A DNA stretch of 64,000 nucleotides from Kingella pumchi (GTDB taxonomy: Bacteria > Pseudomonadota > Gammaproteobacteria > Burkholderiales > Neisseriaceae). A model generated the notes under the pieces. The model saw nothing but the letters and a program-made list of their open reading frames with translations, did not search any database and had not been told where the DNA came from. The stretch spans positions 35,823 through 99,822 of the forward strand of contig NZ_JAKOOW010000037.1 in assembly GCF_022288825.1 (NCBI RefSeq), given 5' to 3'. This document shows, one piece after another, positions 16,626-25,409 of this stretch (its first letter is position 1; every line of letters begins with the position of its first letter). Both the position numbers and the translations under genes were made by a program.

Positions 16626-17114
16626 TTACTTCACGCGGCGCACGGGGGTGAAATACTCGTCGGGCGCACTTAGGCTGTGCAGCCCTTCGTTGGGGCTGAG
16701 CTGGACAAACGAAGTGGCGCCGTCGGCGCAGCTTAAGGCAACAACGATACGCAGGTATTTTTTCTGCGGCTGGATCAGCTTCAGCGATTTTTGCAACGAT
16801 TGGGCGTATTGTTTGTTCTCCTGCGGCGTGCTGAGACCATCGTCCGCATTGATGCTGTCGCGGATGTCTTTGGCCAGCTGTTTGCCGCTGATCCAACTCG
16901 CTTCGTGGACATAGCCCTGCTGTTTATTGCGGCAGCTGGCTTTGACCTTGGCGAATTCTTCAAAGCCGTGTTTGCCGATAACGAATTTATCGACTCCCTT
17001 GCCCTGCCAAGTGCCGTAGCTGGCGCGGTGCGGATTGCCCTCGGCATAAACGGCGCCCGCCAGCAGCAGCGATGCGGCAAGCAGAATGGTTTTCATGCGG
17101 TTTGCGGTTTTCAT
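16626..17114 (-). CDS. Exported protein of unknown function
   Basis: 162 aa. The ATG at 17114 is preceded by AAGGAGAAACC. A Sec signal ends near AVYA-24. The mature protein (about 138 aa) is basic with three cysteines and no domain I recognise; a hydrophilic helical middle (SLQKSLKLIQPQKKY) precedes a strand-rich end. It lies 44 bases downstream of rluB in the same direction, so may be cotranscribed. Confidence 0.75.
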   Translation of the reverse strand: MKTANRMKTILLAASLLLAGAVYAEGNPHRASYGTWQGKGVDKFVIGKHGFEEFAKVKASCRNKQQGYVHEASWISGKQLAKDIRDSINADDGLSTPQENKQYAQSLQKSLKLIQPQKKYLRIVVALSCADGATSFVQLSPNEGLHSLSAPDEYFTPVRRVK

Positions 17115-17158
17115 GGTTTCTCCTTAAAACGGATACGGGTTGGCAATATTCAGGCTGC

Positions 17159-18391
17159 TTATTTGCGGCGCCGGCGCTCGCCCGGCAGACCCATGTCCGC
17201 CCATTTGACGATGTTCGCCACTTCGGCGGGGTTGAGTTCGTAAAACTGGCCGCGTTTTAGGCGGTTGGGCAGGCCGATCGGGCCGAAGCCGACGCGCACC
17301 AGACGGCTGACGGTGAGCCCGAAGTGCTCGAAAATGCGGCGCACTTCGCGGTTGCGGCCTTCTTTGATCACCACGCTGTACCACTTGTTCGCTCCCTCGC
17401 CGCCCTGCTCGAAAATGCGCTCGACTTTCGCCAAACCGTCTTCCAGCATCACGCCTTCTTCGGTGAGTTGGCGCATTTGTTCGGCAGTCATTTCGCCGAG
17501 CACGCGCACAGCGTATTCGCGCTCGACTTCAAAACTCGGGTGGGCGAAACGCTGCACCAGCTCGCCCGAAGTGGTGAGAATCAAGAGACCGCTGGTGTTG
17601 ATGTCCAGCCGGCCGATGGCCACCCAGCGGCTGCTGGCGGCCTGCGGCAGGCGGTCGAAAATGCTCACGCGCCCTTGCGGGTCGTCGCGCGAGACGATTT
17701 CGCCTTCCTGCTTGTAATACAGAATGATGCGCGGCAGACGATCCGCCCATTTGAGCTTGATCACGCTGCCTTTTACCGTTACCTGATCGTCGGGCGTAAC
17801 TTTGTCGCCCAAGCCGGCGGTTTTGCCGTTTACCTGCACCAGGCCGGCGGCGATCCATTCTTCCATTTCGCGGCGCGAGCCGACGCCCGAAGCGGCCAGC
17901 ACTTTTTGCAGGCGCTCGGGCTCGATGCGCGACAAATCGCTGCGCCGCTCTTTGAGTTCGCGCGCGCGCTCCATGATTTTCTGGTTGGGATTGCGCACGA
18001 TGAGTTTTTTCGCCTTGGCGGCGCGCTGTTTGGGCGCGCGGCTGTCGCGGCGGCTTTCAGGCTGCCCCGCATCGCGGTCGGAAAAGCGGTTGCCGGCATC
18101 CGCGCCGGCACCTTTGCCGCGGCGCGTGTTGTCGGCCGCGGCAGACTGGCGGCGGGTGTTTTCAGGCTGCCGGCGCTCGGCACGGCTGCCCCATTCGTTT
18201 TCAGGCTGCCGGCCTGTCCTGCCGCTGGTGAGGCGGCCTTTTTCAGGCTGCCCTGAAACGGGGCGGCTGCTCCATTCGTCGGCACCGGCACGGCGGCTTT
18301 CAGGCTGCCTGCGGCCGCCGCGCGGGGTTTTGGCAGGGGCGGCGGCAGCGCCGTCGCGCCATTGGCGTTTGCTGGTTTTTTTCTTCGGCAT
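17159..18391 (-). CDS. rluB: 23S rRNA pseudouridine synthase RluB, with DUS-encoded N-terminal tail
   Basis: 410 aa. Residues 157-205 are the S4 RNA-binding domain (ERLQKVLAASGVGSRREMEE), and the RsuA-type catalytic domain carries Asp263 in GRLDINTSGLL. It isomerises a uridine in helix 89 of 23S rRNA. About 125 N-terminal residues are disordered, rich in Arg, Gly and Ala, and contain five QPE motifs (near 29, 48, 61, 74 and 109), each a translated DUS in the same frame. Many RluB proteins have basic tails, but here uptake sequences built much of it. Neighbouring RluE/RsuA identities are less likely given the length and tail. Confidence 0.9.
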   Translation of the reverse strand: MPKKKTSKRQWRDGAAAAPAKTPRGGRRQPESRRAGADEWSSRPVSGQPEKGRLTSGRTGRQPENEWGSRAERRQPENTRRQSAAADNTRRGKGAGADAGNRFSDRDAGQPESRRDSRAPKQRAAKAKKLIVRNPNQKIMERARELKERRSDLSRIEPERLQKVLAASGVGSRREMEEWIAAGLVQVNGKTAGLGDKVTPDDQVTVKGSVIKLKWADRLPRIILYYKQEGEIVSRDDPQGRVSIFDRLPQAASSRWVAIGRLDINTSGLLILTTSGELVQRFAHPSFEVEREYAVRVLGEMTAEQMRQLTEEGVMLEDGLAKVERIFEQGGEGANKWYSVVIKEGRNREVRRIFEHFGLTVSRLVRVGFGPIGLPNRLKRGQFYELNPAEVANIVKWADMGLPGERRRRK

Positions 18392-18477
18392 ATCGTTCTC
18401 CTAACGCGCCCCGCGCCGGGCGGCGGGCGGTTCTTCTGCGGTTTGGCAACGGCAGGGGGTGGCGGGCGGGGCAGTTT

Positions 18478-20193
18478 TCAGGCTGCCTCTTCCCAATAAT
18501 CAACGTAAAGCTGCAGCTCGGTATTGCCGCGCCATTCGTTTACCGTGGGACGGTAAACGGTGCGGATTTTCGGCGGCAGGCGCTCGCTGCAGCGCCAGAA
18601 CATCGCCTCGAAGCTGCGGCCTTCTTTTTGCAGCCAGGCTTTCAGGTGGCGGCCTTCGCTGCCCATGCTCTGCTGGCGCAGCACTTCGAATTCGTCGCTG
18701 AAACTCGGCGGCGGAAAGCCCTGCCCCCACACCTGCAGCGACAGCGTGCGCGCATGCTCGAGCGTGATGTCGGCGGCTTTCAGGCTGCCGTCGGTGATAA
18801 AGGTTTGCGCCAGCGTTTCGGCTTCGACCACGGCGGCGGCGGCTTCTTCAAAGGCCGCCTGAAAGCGCGCGAAGTCGGCCTCGGCAATGCTCAGGCCGGC
18901 GGCCATGGCGTGGCCGCCGAATTTGATGATCAGCCCGGGATGGCGCTTGGACACGGCATCGAGAATGTCGCGCAGGTGCATGCCGGGAATCGAGCGGCCG
19001 GAGCCGCGCAATTCGCCGTTGTCGGCGGGGGCAAACACGATGGCGGGGCGGTAGAAGCGCTCTTTCAGGCGGCTGGCAACAATACCGACCACGCCCTGAT
19101 GGAAGTCTTCGCGGTACACCGCCAGCGTGGTTTGCTCGGGCGGCAGGGTGTCGGGGCAGGCGGCGAGCGCGTTTTCCAGCATGCCCTGCTCGATTTCCTG
19201 GCGCACCTGGTTCAGGCTGTTGAGTTCGCCGGCGATTTCCTGCGCTTCTTCCAGGCTGCCGGCCAGCAGGCAGGCGATGCCGACCGACATATCGTCGAGC
19301 CGGCCGGCGGCATTGATGCGCGGCGCCAGCGCAAAGCCCATATCGAAAGGCTGGGCTTTGGCCGGATCGCGGCGGGCAACTTCAAACAGCGCGCGCACGC
19401 CGTGGCTCATCAGGCCGCTGCGGATGCGCTTGAGCCCCTGCGACACCATGATGCGGTTGTTATGGTCCAGCGGCACCACGTCGGCCACCGTGCCCAGCGC
19501 CACCAGATCTAAAAGTTCGCCCAGATTCGGCTCTTTCAGGCTGCCTTGCGGGGCGAAACGGCCGCGCTCGCGCAATTCGGCGCGCAAGGCCATCAGCACG
19601 TAAAACATCACGCCGACGCCGGCCAGATTCTTGCTGGGAAAGGTGCAGCCGGGCTGGTTGGGATTGACGATCAGGCAGTCAGGCAGCTCGTCGCCGGGCA
19701 GGTGGTGGTCGGTAACGATCACGTCCAATCCCAGCTCTTTGGCGCGCGCCACGCCGGCGACGCTGGCGATGCCGTTATCAACGGTCAAGAGCAGCTGCGC
19801 GCCGCGCCCTGCTGCCTGCTCGGCCAGCGCCGGCGTCAGGCCGTAGCCGTCGGTAAAGCGGTTGGGAACGATAAAATCGGTGCGCGCGCCCAGTGCCTGC
19901 AAGCCTTTGATGCCGACCGTGCAGGCGGTGGCGCCGTCGGCGTCGTAGTCGGCGGCAATCAGGATGCGCTCGCCGTTTTCCACCGCGTCGGCCAGGCGGC
20001 GGGCGGCGGCGGTGCAGTTGGTCAATTCGGCAAAGGGAATCAGGCTGCTTAGGCGGTCTTCGAGTTCATGCTCGCCGCTGATCGGGCGGGCGGCAAACAG
20101 CCGCGCCAGCAGCGGATCGGCGCCGGCCGCTTCCAGGCGGCGCAGCAGTTCGGGATTGACGGGACGGGTTTGGATGGCTTTGCTGACAGGCAT
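18478..20193 (-). CDS. recJ: Single-stranded-DNA-specific exonuclease RecJ
   Basis: 571 aa from the ATG at 20193; the longer in-frame opening would translate a DUS pair and is unlikely. DHH phosphoesterase motifs are visible: DYDADGATA, VTDHHLPGDELP and NINAAGRLDD-like region (RINAAGRLDDMS), followed by the DHHA1 GGHAMAAGLSI and an OB-fold end. It degrades 5' ssDNA in RecF recombination, mismatch repair and base excision repair. It ends 86 bases before the rluB start, on the same strand. Confidence 0.95.
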   Translation of the reverse strand: MPVSKAIQTRPVNPELLRRLEAAGADPLLARLFAARPISGEHELEDRLSSLIPFAELTNCTAAARRLADAVENGERILIAADYDADGATACTVGIKGLQALGARTDFIVPNRFTDGYGLTPALAEQAAGRGAQLLLTVDNGIASVAGVARAKELGLDVIVTDHHLPGDELPDCLIVNPNQPGCTFPSKNLAGVGVMFYVLMALRAELRERGRFAPQGSLKEPNLGELLDLVALGTVADVVPLDHNNRIMVSQGLKRIRSGLMSHGVRALFEVARRDPAKAQPFDMGFALAPRINAAGRLDDMSVGIACLLAGSLEEAQEIAGELNSLNQVRQEIEQGMLENALAACPDTLPPEQTTLAVYREDFHQGVVGIVASRLKERFYRPAIVFAPADNGELRGSGRSIPGMHLRDILDAVSKRHPGLIIKFGGHAMAAGLSIAEADFARFQAAFEEAAAAVVEAETLAQTFITDGSLKAADITLEHARTLSLQVWGQGFPPPSFSDEFEVLRQQSMGSEGRHLKAWLQKEGRSFEAMFWRCSERLPPKIRTVYRPTVNEWRGNTELQLYVDYWEEAA

Positions 20194-20420
20194 ATTCGGG
20201 GCTGATGCGGCTTTCAGGCTGCCTGTAAAAAGGCAGCCTGAAAGCGCGAAAATCGGAAAAACGGAATCGGTCGCCATTTTATCCTGTAAGTGCCCGCATC
20301 AGAAAGGGCGGCGGCAAAATAAAGCCGGCAGCCCGAACACGCCGCCGGCCGCCGGCGCGGGCTTTTGGGCTATAATCCGCGCCGTTTTGCCCCAGCACTT
20401 TTTTTACCGAAAGATCCGCC

Positions 20421-21296
20421 ATGAGCCATCCGAAAATCCGCAAAGCCGTTTTTCCCGTTGCCGGCATGGGCACGCGCTTTCTGCCCGCCACCAAAGCCAG
20501 CCCGAAAGAAATGCTGCCCATCGTCGATAAGCCGCTGATTCAGTATGCGGTGGAAGAAGCGGTGGCCGCCGGCTGCACCGAAATCGTTTTCGTAACCGGC
20601 CGCAGCAAGCGCAGCATTGAAGACCATTTCGACAAAGCCTACGAATTGGAAACCGAGCTGCAGCTGCGCCACAAGGAAAAGCTGCTCGACCAGGTGCAGA
20701 GCATTCTGCCGGCGGGCATCACCTGCATGTATATCCGCCAGGCCGAAGCGCTGGGGCTGGGACACGCGGTGCTGTGCGCGCAGGCGGCGGTGGGCAGCGA
20801 GCCCTTTGCCGTGGTGCTGGCCGACGACTTAATCGACGCGCCGCGCGGCGCCTTGAGCCAGATGATCGAAATTTATGAGCAAACCGGCAGCAGCGTGCTG
20901 GGGGTGGAGACCGTCGATCCGGCGCAAACCGCGTCCTACGGCATTATCGAAACCACGCCCTGGCAGTCTTGGCAGCGCATCGCCAGCATTGTGGAAAAAC
21001 CAAAGCCCGAAGAAGCACCGTCGAATCTGGCGGTGGTCGGCCGCTACATTCTCACGCCGCGGATTTTCGAACTGCTGCACACCGTCGGCCGCGGCGCCGG
21101 CGGCGAAATCCAGCTCACCGACGGCATCGCCAAACTCTTGGAATACGAACCGGTACTGGCGCACGCTTTTGACGGCACGCGCTACGACTGCGGCAGCAAA
21201 ATCGGCTATCTCGAAGCCACGCTGGCTTTCGGTCTCAAGCACCCCGAAACCGGCGCCGCCTTTAAAGAACTGATCCGACGTTACGCGGCAGCCTGA
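20421..21296 (+). CDS. galU: UTP-glucose-1-phosphate uridylyltransferase
   Basis: 291 aa. The nucleotide-binding opening KAVFPVAGMGTRFLPATKAS, PKEMLPIVDKP, and VVLADDLID are GalU signatures. It makes UDP-glucose for LOS and capsule-type glycans. A TATAAT box at 20371-20376 lies about 45 bases before the ATG. The stop is provided by a DUS (GCAGCCTGA), giving the C-terminal AA. Confidence 0.96.
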   Translation: MSHPKIRKAVFPVAGMGTRFLPATKASPKEMLPIVDKPLIQYAVEEAVAAGCTEIVFVTGRSKRSIEDHFDKAYELETELQLRHKEKLLDQVQSILPAGITCMYIRQAEALGLGHAVLCAQAAVGSEPFAVVLADDLIDAPRGALSQMIEIYEQTGSSVLGVETVDPAQTASYGIIETTPWQSWQRIASIVEKPKPEEAPSNLAVVGRYILTPRIFELLHTVGRGAGGEIQLTDGIAKLLEYEPVLAHAFDGTRYDCGSKIGYLEATLAFGLKHPETGAAFKELIRRYAAA

Positions 21297-21336
21297 AAAC
21301 GCCGCCCGCCGCGCCAAACCAAGCCCAAACAGGCAA

Positions 21337-21424
21337 ACGGTGCGCAGTGCGCACCCTATAACCCCTTGCCACCGCAAGATATTTTCAGGCAGCCTGAAAC
21401 GCCGTAGGGTGCGCACCGCGCACC
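21337..21424. repeat. Inverted repeat pair around a DUS palindrome
   Basis: ACGGTGCGCAGTGCGCACCC (from 21337) and its near-complement GTAGGGTGCGCACCGCGCAC (from 21404) face each other across a DUS palindrome. Both arms are themselves internally symmetrical (TGCGCA...TGCGCA). This fills most of the galU-ampG gap. I take it as a small mobile or structural repeat; no coding content. Confidence 0.6.
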
Positions 21425-21566
21425 AAAATACGTCCGAACCGTACAAACGGCGCACGGTATGCCCCGACGCCAACCGCTGCCGCCGTCACATTTTTCAGGC
21501 AGCCTGAACCCCGCCCCGCCCTTTTCAGGCTGCCTTGCCCAGACCACGCATCCACACGCCCACGCC

Positions 21567-23279
21567 ATGACCCAAACCCGAACCCAAGCCGCCCCGCCCT
21601 CGCCCTATGCCGACAAACGCACGCTGACCATGCTGCTGTTGGGCTTTTCCGCCGGGCTGCCGATTATGCTGATTTTCTCCACGCTGTCGCTGTGGCTGTC
21701 GGAAGCGGGGGTCGAATTAAAGACCGTAACCATGTTCAGCTGGGCGGGGCTGGGCTATTCCTTCAAATTCATCTGGGCGCCGCTGGTGGACACGCTGCCG
21801 CTGCCGCTGCTGTCGAAACTGCTCGGCCGCCGCCGAGCCTGGCTGTTGGCCAGCCAGCTGCTGCTGGTGGCGGCGATGCTGCTGATGGCCGCGTCCGACC
21901 CCGCCGGCGGCGCATTGGGCGCGATGGCCGCCGGCGCGGTGCTGCTGGGCTTCTCTTCCGCCACCCAAGACATCGCCATCGACGCCTGCCGCATCGAAAT
22001 GGCGCCGGGCGATGCCGCCATGCAGTCGGCGATGTCCGCCACCTACACCGTCGGCTACCGCATCGGCATGATCTGCTCGGGCGCCGGCAGCCTGAAACTC
22101 GCTTCTTATCTCGGTTCGACCAAAGAACACTATCTCTACGGCGCTTGGCAACAGTCTTACTGGCTGATGGCGGCGCTGTCGCTGGTGGGCATCGCCACCA
22201 CGCTGTGGATGCGCGAGCCGGCGGTCAATCAAACCGCCGCCGCGGGCAGCGCTGCCGAAACGCAGCTTACCCGCCGCGCCGCCGCGGCCTTTGCCGCCGC
22301 CTGCGCCGCGGCAGCCGCCGTTTATTTCGCCCTGAGCACCGCTCTGAGCTTTGCCGGCCGCCACGAAGCCGCTATTGCCGGCGCGGCGGCAGCGGCGGCG
22401 ATCGTGATGGCCGTTAGCGCCAAACGCGGCCGCGGCGGCAATACTGATGACAAACTGCGCCTGCTGCTGATGTTTGCCATCTGCGTGTCGCTGTTTGTGA
22501 TGGTGTTCCGCGCCGTCGGCGCTGCCGGCAAGGATTTCTCGCCGCTCGCGCTCTTGGGCTGGGAATGCCTGCGCTTGGGCGCCGCGCTGGCCGCCGCCGC
22601 CCTTGCCGGCCGCCTGCTGGTGGCGCTGGGCGCGGTGCCGGCGCAGGCGGTGGCCGCCACTTGGATCGAACCCTTGACCGACTTTTTCCGCCGCTACGGC
22701 AAAAACGCGCTGCTGCTCTTGGCGCTGATCGGGCTGTACCGCATTTCCGATATCGTCGCCGGCGCGATTTCCAATGTGTTTTACAGCAATTTGGGCTATT
22801 CCAAAGACGATATCGCCAACGCGGTCAAAACTTTCGGCGTGGTGATGTCGATTGCCGGCGGCCTGCTCGGCGGCGTGATGGCGCAGCGTTTTGCAGTGAT
22901 GAAAATGATGATGTTCGGCGCGGTGCTCGCCTCGCTGACCAATCTGTTGTTTGTGCTGCTGGCCAACTCCGGCCACGGCCTGCCGCTGCTGTATGCGGTG
23001 GTCGGCTTCGACAATCTGGCGGCGGGGCTGGCTTCTACGGTATTCGTTGCCTTTCTCTCGGCGCTGACCAATATCCGCTTCACCGCCGTGCAGTACGCGC
23101 TGTTTTCCTCGCTGATGACCCTGCTGCCCAAAACGCTGGGCGGCTATTCGGGCACCATCGTCGAGAAGGTCGGCTACGGCTACTTTTTCACCTTTACCGC
23201 CGCCATCGGCCTGCCGGTGCTGCTGCTGATCTGGCTGGCGCAAAAACGGCTGGCGGTGGGGCAGTCGCAGCCGGAGTGA
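21567..23279 (+). CDS. ampG: AmpG-like muropeptide permease (MFS)
   Basis: 570 aa from the ATG at 21567; an earlier in-frame start would translate two DUS. The opening LLLGFSAGLPIMLIFSTLSLWLSE with GYSFKFIWAPLVD is the AmpG signature, and about 14 hydrophobic segments follow, with an extended central part compared with the 490-aa E. coli protein. It imports anhydromuropeptides from the periplasm for cell-wall recycling. The strand-wide antisense frame over this gene is not coding. Confidence 0.9.
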   Translation: MTQTRTQAAPPSPYADKRTLTMLLLGFSAGLPIMLIFSTLSLWLSEAGVELKTVTMFSWAGLGYSFKFIWAPLVDTLPLPLLSKLLGRRRAWLLASQLLLVAAMLLMAASDPAGGALGAMAAGAVLLGFSSATQDIAIDACRIEMAPGDAAMQSAMSATYTVGYRIGMICSGAGSLKLASYLGSTKEHYLYGAWQQSYWLMAALSLVGIATTLWMREPAVNQTAAAGSAAETQLTRRAAAAFAAACAAAAAVYFALSTALSFAGRHEAAIAGAAAAAAIVMAVSAKRGRGGNTDDKLRLLLMFAICVSLFVMVFRAVGAAGKDFSPLALLGWECLRLGAALAAAALAGRLLVALGAVPAQAVAATWIEPLTDFFRRYGKNALLLLALIGLYRISDIVAGAISNVFYSNLGYSKDDIANAVKTFGVVMSIAGGLLGGVMAQRFAVMKMMMFGAVLASLTNLLFVLLANSGHGLPLLYAVVGFDNLAAGLASTVFVAFLSALTNIRFTAVQYALFSSLMTLLPKTLGGYSGTIVEKVGYGYFFTFTAAIGLPVLLLIWLAQKRLAVGQSQPE

Positions 23280-23374
23280 TGCGCCCGATCTGCTTTCAGG
23301 CTGCCTGAAAACTGCGTTTTGCGGATTTTCAGGCAGCCTGAAAGTTTGCACGCCAATAAAGCGAAACCCGAATC

Positions 23375-23640
23375 CCGGTATAAGTAACAAATTTACTGCT
23401 GAAAATTTATTTTTCAGAAAAATAATCCTGAATAAACTTTATCTTGTTAGCCTTACTCAGGCCGTGATGGCACTCCAAATACCGCTTTAATCCGGCAAAT
23501 ACGCCGTCAAGCAGATTGGTGGTGTTTGGGATGTCTAACTCGGGATGTTCCTCAAACACAAACAGATTACCCATGTTCCGTTTCAGGCTGAAATAGGCTT
23601 ACAGAGATTCTTAGCACCTTTTTTGTTACTTATGCCCGAC
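23375..23640. mobile_element. Deletion derivative of an insertion sequence
   Basis: About 265 bp bounded by inverted ends sharing ATAAGTAACAAA (left 23376-23392 reading CGGTATAAGTAACAAA; right 23621-23639, whose complement reads CGGGCATAAGTAACAAA). Inside, on the minus strand, lies only the last 63 codons of a transposase. AT content is far above the flanks. No uninterrupted copy is in the window. Its family is uncertain; the coding tail suggests an IS256/mutator-like or related DDE transposase. Confidence 0.7.
23407..23598 (-). pseudogene. 3' remnant of a transposase gene
   Basis: The minus-strand frame, open from 23598 to the TAA at 23407-23409, reads ...FSLKRNMGNLFVFEEHPELD, then IPNTTNLLDGVFAGLKRYL and HHGLSKANKIKFIQDYFSEK. 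The NTTN-x-LDG-F-x-LK and HHGLS-x-x-NK-x-KFI patterns are typical of transposase C-termini. There is no start and no catalytic DDE region, so it is a relic carried within the deleted element. Confidence 0.72.
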
Positions 23641-23659
23641 ACTTATAAGAGTGTTGGAG

Positions 23660-23827
23660 ATGAATTTGGAACTGTGCCGCAGCGCTTTACGCGGATTAGA
23701 CCAGCCATTACTGCCGCTTGCCGATCCGGCTTTGCGCTGGGAAGTGATGGTGCAGGCGCAGCAGGAATATAAGAGCGAGAGTTTTAAATTTTTTATTTAT
23801 ATTTTATTGGGTAAGCACTTTTGTTGA
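23660..23827 (+). other. Short open frame next to the IS remnant, possibly a gene fragment
   Basis: 55 codons beginning MNLELCRSALRGLDQPLLPL. The first 41 residues have ordinary codon use and a plausible amphipathic composition; the last 14 run into AT-rich sequence. It sits just outside the right end of the IS remnant. It may be the 5' part of a gene disrupted by the element or by deletion. I do not recognise a family, and GGAG lies too close to the ATG to be a good ribosome site. Confidence 0.3.
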
Positions 23828-23854
23828 TAAACTGGGGGAATTCTTGTTTACAAT
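23824..23854 (+). promoter_or_regulatory. Possible trxB promoter
   Basis: TTGATA (23824-23829) and TACAAT (23849-23854) are separated by 19 bp, about 33 bases before the trxB ATG. The spacing is longer than ideal, so this is tentative. Confidence 0.4.
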
Positions 23855-23886
23855 GCCGCCGTTTTTCCCCGATTTAAGGAGCGTTC

Positions 23887-24831
23887 ATGACCCAGCACCA
23901 CCGCCTGATTATTCTCGGTTCCGGCCCTGCCGGTTATACCGCCGCCGTTTACGCCGCCCGCGCCAATCTGCAGCCCGCGCTGATTACCGGCCTGGCGCAC
24001 GGCGGCCAGCTGATGAACACCACCGAAGTGGACAACTGGCCGGCCGATGCCGACGGCGTGCAGGGGCCGGATCTGATGGCGCGCTTTCTCGCCCACGCTG
24101 AGCGCTTCGGCACCGAGATGATTTACGACCACATCCACAGCGTTAATCTGCAGCAGCGCCCCTTCGTGCTGAAAGGCGATGCCGGCGAATACAGCTGCGA
24201 TGCGCTGATTGTCGCCACCGGCGCTTCGGCCAAATATCTCGGCCTGCCTGCCGAAGAAGCGCTGGCCGGCCGCGGCGTATCGGCCTGCGCCACCTGCGAC
24301 GGCTTTTTCTACAAAGGCCAAGACGTCGCCGTGGTCGGCGGCGGCAACAGCGCGGTGGAAGAAGCGCTGTATCTGGCCAATATCGCCGCCCACGTTACCC
24401 TGATCCACCGCCGCGACAGCTTCCGCGCCGAGAAAATCATGGTCGATAAACTGATGAAACGGGTGGCCGAAGGCAAAATCAGCCTGAAACTGAACGCCCA
24501 GATCGACGACATCCTGGCCGACGATGCCGGCGTGTGCGGCGTGCGCCTCAAAGGGGCGGACGGCAGCGAAGAAATTGCCGTCAAAGGCGTGTTTATCGCC
24601 ATCGGCCACCAGCCGAACACCGATATTTTCAAAGGCCAGCTCGAAATGGACGAAGCGGGCTATCTGAAAACCCGCGGCGGCAGCGGCGACAACGTCGGCG
24701 CCACCAATATCGAAGGCGTATGGGCGGCGGGCGACGTCAAAGACCACACCTACCGTCAGGCGATCACCAGCGCCGCTTCCGGCTGCCAGGCCGCCCTGGA
24801 TGCCGAACGCTGGCTCGACAGCCAAAACTGA
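23887..24831 (+). CDS. trxB: Thioredoxin reductase
   Basis: 314 aa. The FAD-binding opening LIILGSGPAGYTAAVYAARA, the redox pair C134-A-T-C137-D, the NADPH site GGGNSAVEEALYL and the C-terminal GVWAAGDVKDHTYRQAITSA are all present. It reduces thioredoxin with NADPH in the cytoplasm. RBS TTAAGGAGCGTTC. Confidence 0.97.
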   Translation: MTQHHRLIILGSGPAGYTAAVYAARANLQPALITGLAHGGQLMNTTEVDNWPADADGVQGPDLMARFLAHAERFGTEMIYDHIHSVNLQQRPFVLKGDAGEYSCDALIVATGASAKYLGLPAEEALAGRGVSACATCDGFFYKGQDVAVVGGGNSAVEEALYLANIAAHVTLIHRRDSFRAEKIMVDKLMKRVAEGKISLKLNAQIDDILADDAGVCGVRLKGADGSEEIAVKGVFIAIGHQPNTDIFKGQLEMDEAGYLKTRGGSGDNVGATNIEGVWAAGDVKDHTYRQAITSAASGCQAALDAERWLDSQN

Positions 24832-24847
24832 TGGTGTTTGCCCCCGC

Positions 24848-24875
24848 AGGCAGCCTGAAAACCTTTCAGGCTGCC
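24848..24875 (+). terminator. Inverted DUS pair after trxB
   Basis: CAGGCAGCCTGAAAA and TTTCAGGCTGCCTG are almost adjacent and followed by TTTTTG, 17 bases after the stop. Confidence 0.6.
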
Positions 24876-25026
24876 TGTTTTTGCGCCCGAAGAAGCTGTT
24901 GCGCAAGATCTGATTGGCCGCACGGCAAGGCGCAAAACGCCGGCAATCGCGGCAAGCCGCGTGCCCAAGATGCGCTATCGGCGGCACAAACCGGCGCTAA
25001 GAGATGCACGGACGGCGGAAACAGGC

Positions 25027-25032
25027 TAGAAT
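25027..25032 (+). promoter_or_regulatory. Possible -10 box of fis
   Basis: TAGAAT lies about 33 bases before the fis ATG at 25065. No good -35 was found. The rest of the 24876-25064 gap shows GC-rich sequence without a gene. Confidence 0.35.
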
Positions 25033-25064
25033 ACGGCCTTAACAAAACCCAACACAGTTTGACA

Positions 25065-25316
25065 ATGCAAAAAGTTCCCGACATCGGCGAGTGCATCGAG
25101 AAAAACCTCGCCCAGTATTTCCGCGACCTGCACGGCGCCGAAGCCGGCGGCGTGTACGATATGGTGCTTATGCGCGTGGAAAAACCGATGATCGCCTACG
25201 TGATGGCGCAGTGCAAAGGCAACCAGAGCAAGGCCGCACAGGTGCTCGGGCTCAACCGCAATACCCTGCGCAAAAAACTCGCCCTGCACGGCTTTCTCGA
25301 CACCCCGTCTTCCTAA
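25065..25316 (+). CDS. fis: Fis-family nucleoid protein
   Basis: 83 aa. The C-terminal two-thirds (MIAYVMAQCKGNQSKAAQVL, then LNRNTLRKKL) is the Fis/NtrC-type helix-turn-helix, with only a short N-terminal segment as in Fis proper. It bends DNA and modulates transcription, replication and site-specific recombination. Fis is commonly close to purine or dus genes; here purH lies downstream after a transporter gene. Confidence 0.9.
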   Translation: MQKVPDIGECIEKNLAQYFRDLHGAEAGGVYDMVLMRVEKPMIAYVMAQCKGNQSKAAQVLGLNRNTLRKKLALHGFLDTPSS

Positions 25317-25409
25317 TCCCGTTTTCCGTTCCGTCCGCCGCCCGCGCCGCCTCCGGCTTCGGGCGCTGCGTTTTCAGGCAGCCTGAAACGCCTTTTCCCG
25401 CCGCCGCCC

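Noticed and set aside
20193..20277. Longer recJ start at 20277
   Set aside because: The added codons translate a DUS hairpin and lack a ribosome site.
21717..23390. A 557-codon open frame on the minus strand
   Set aside because: It is antisense to ampG, rich in Gln, His and Arg, without domains or a start signal.
24876..25030. Possible small RNA or gene upstream of fis
   Set aside because: No conserved fold, start or promoter pair was convincing; only GC-rich sequence is seen.
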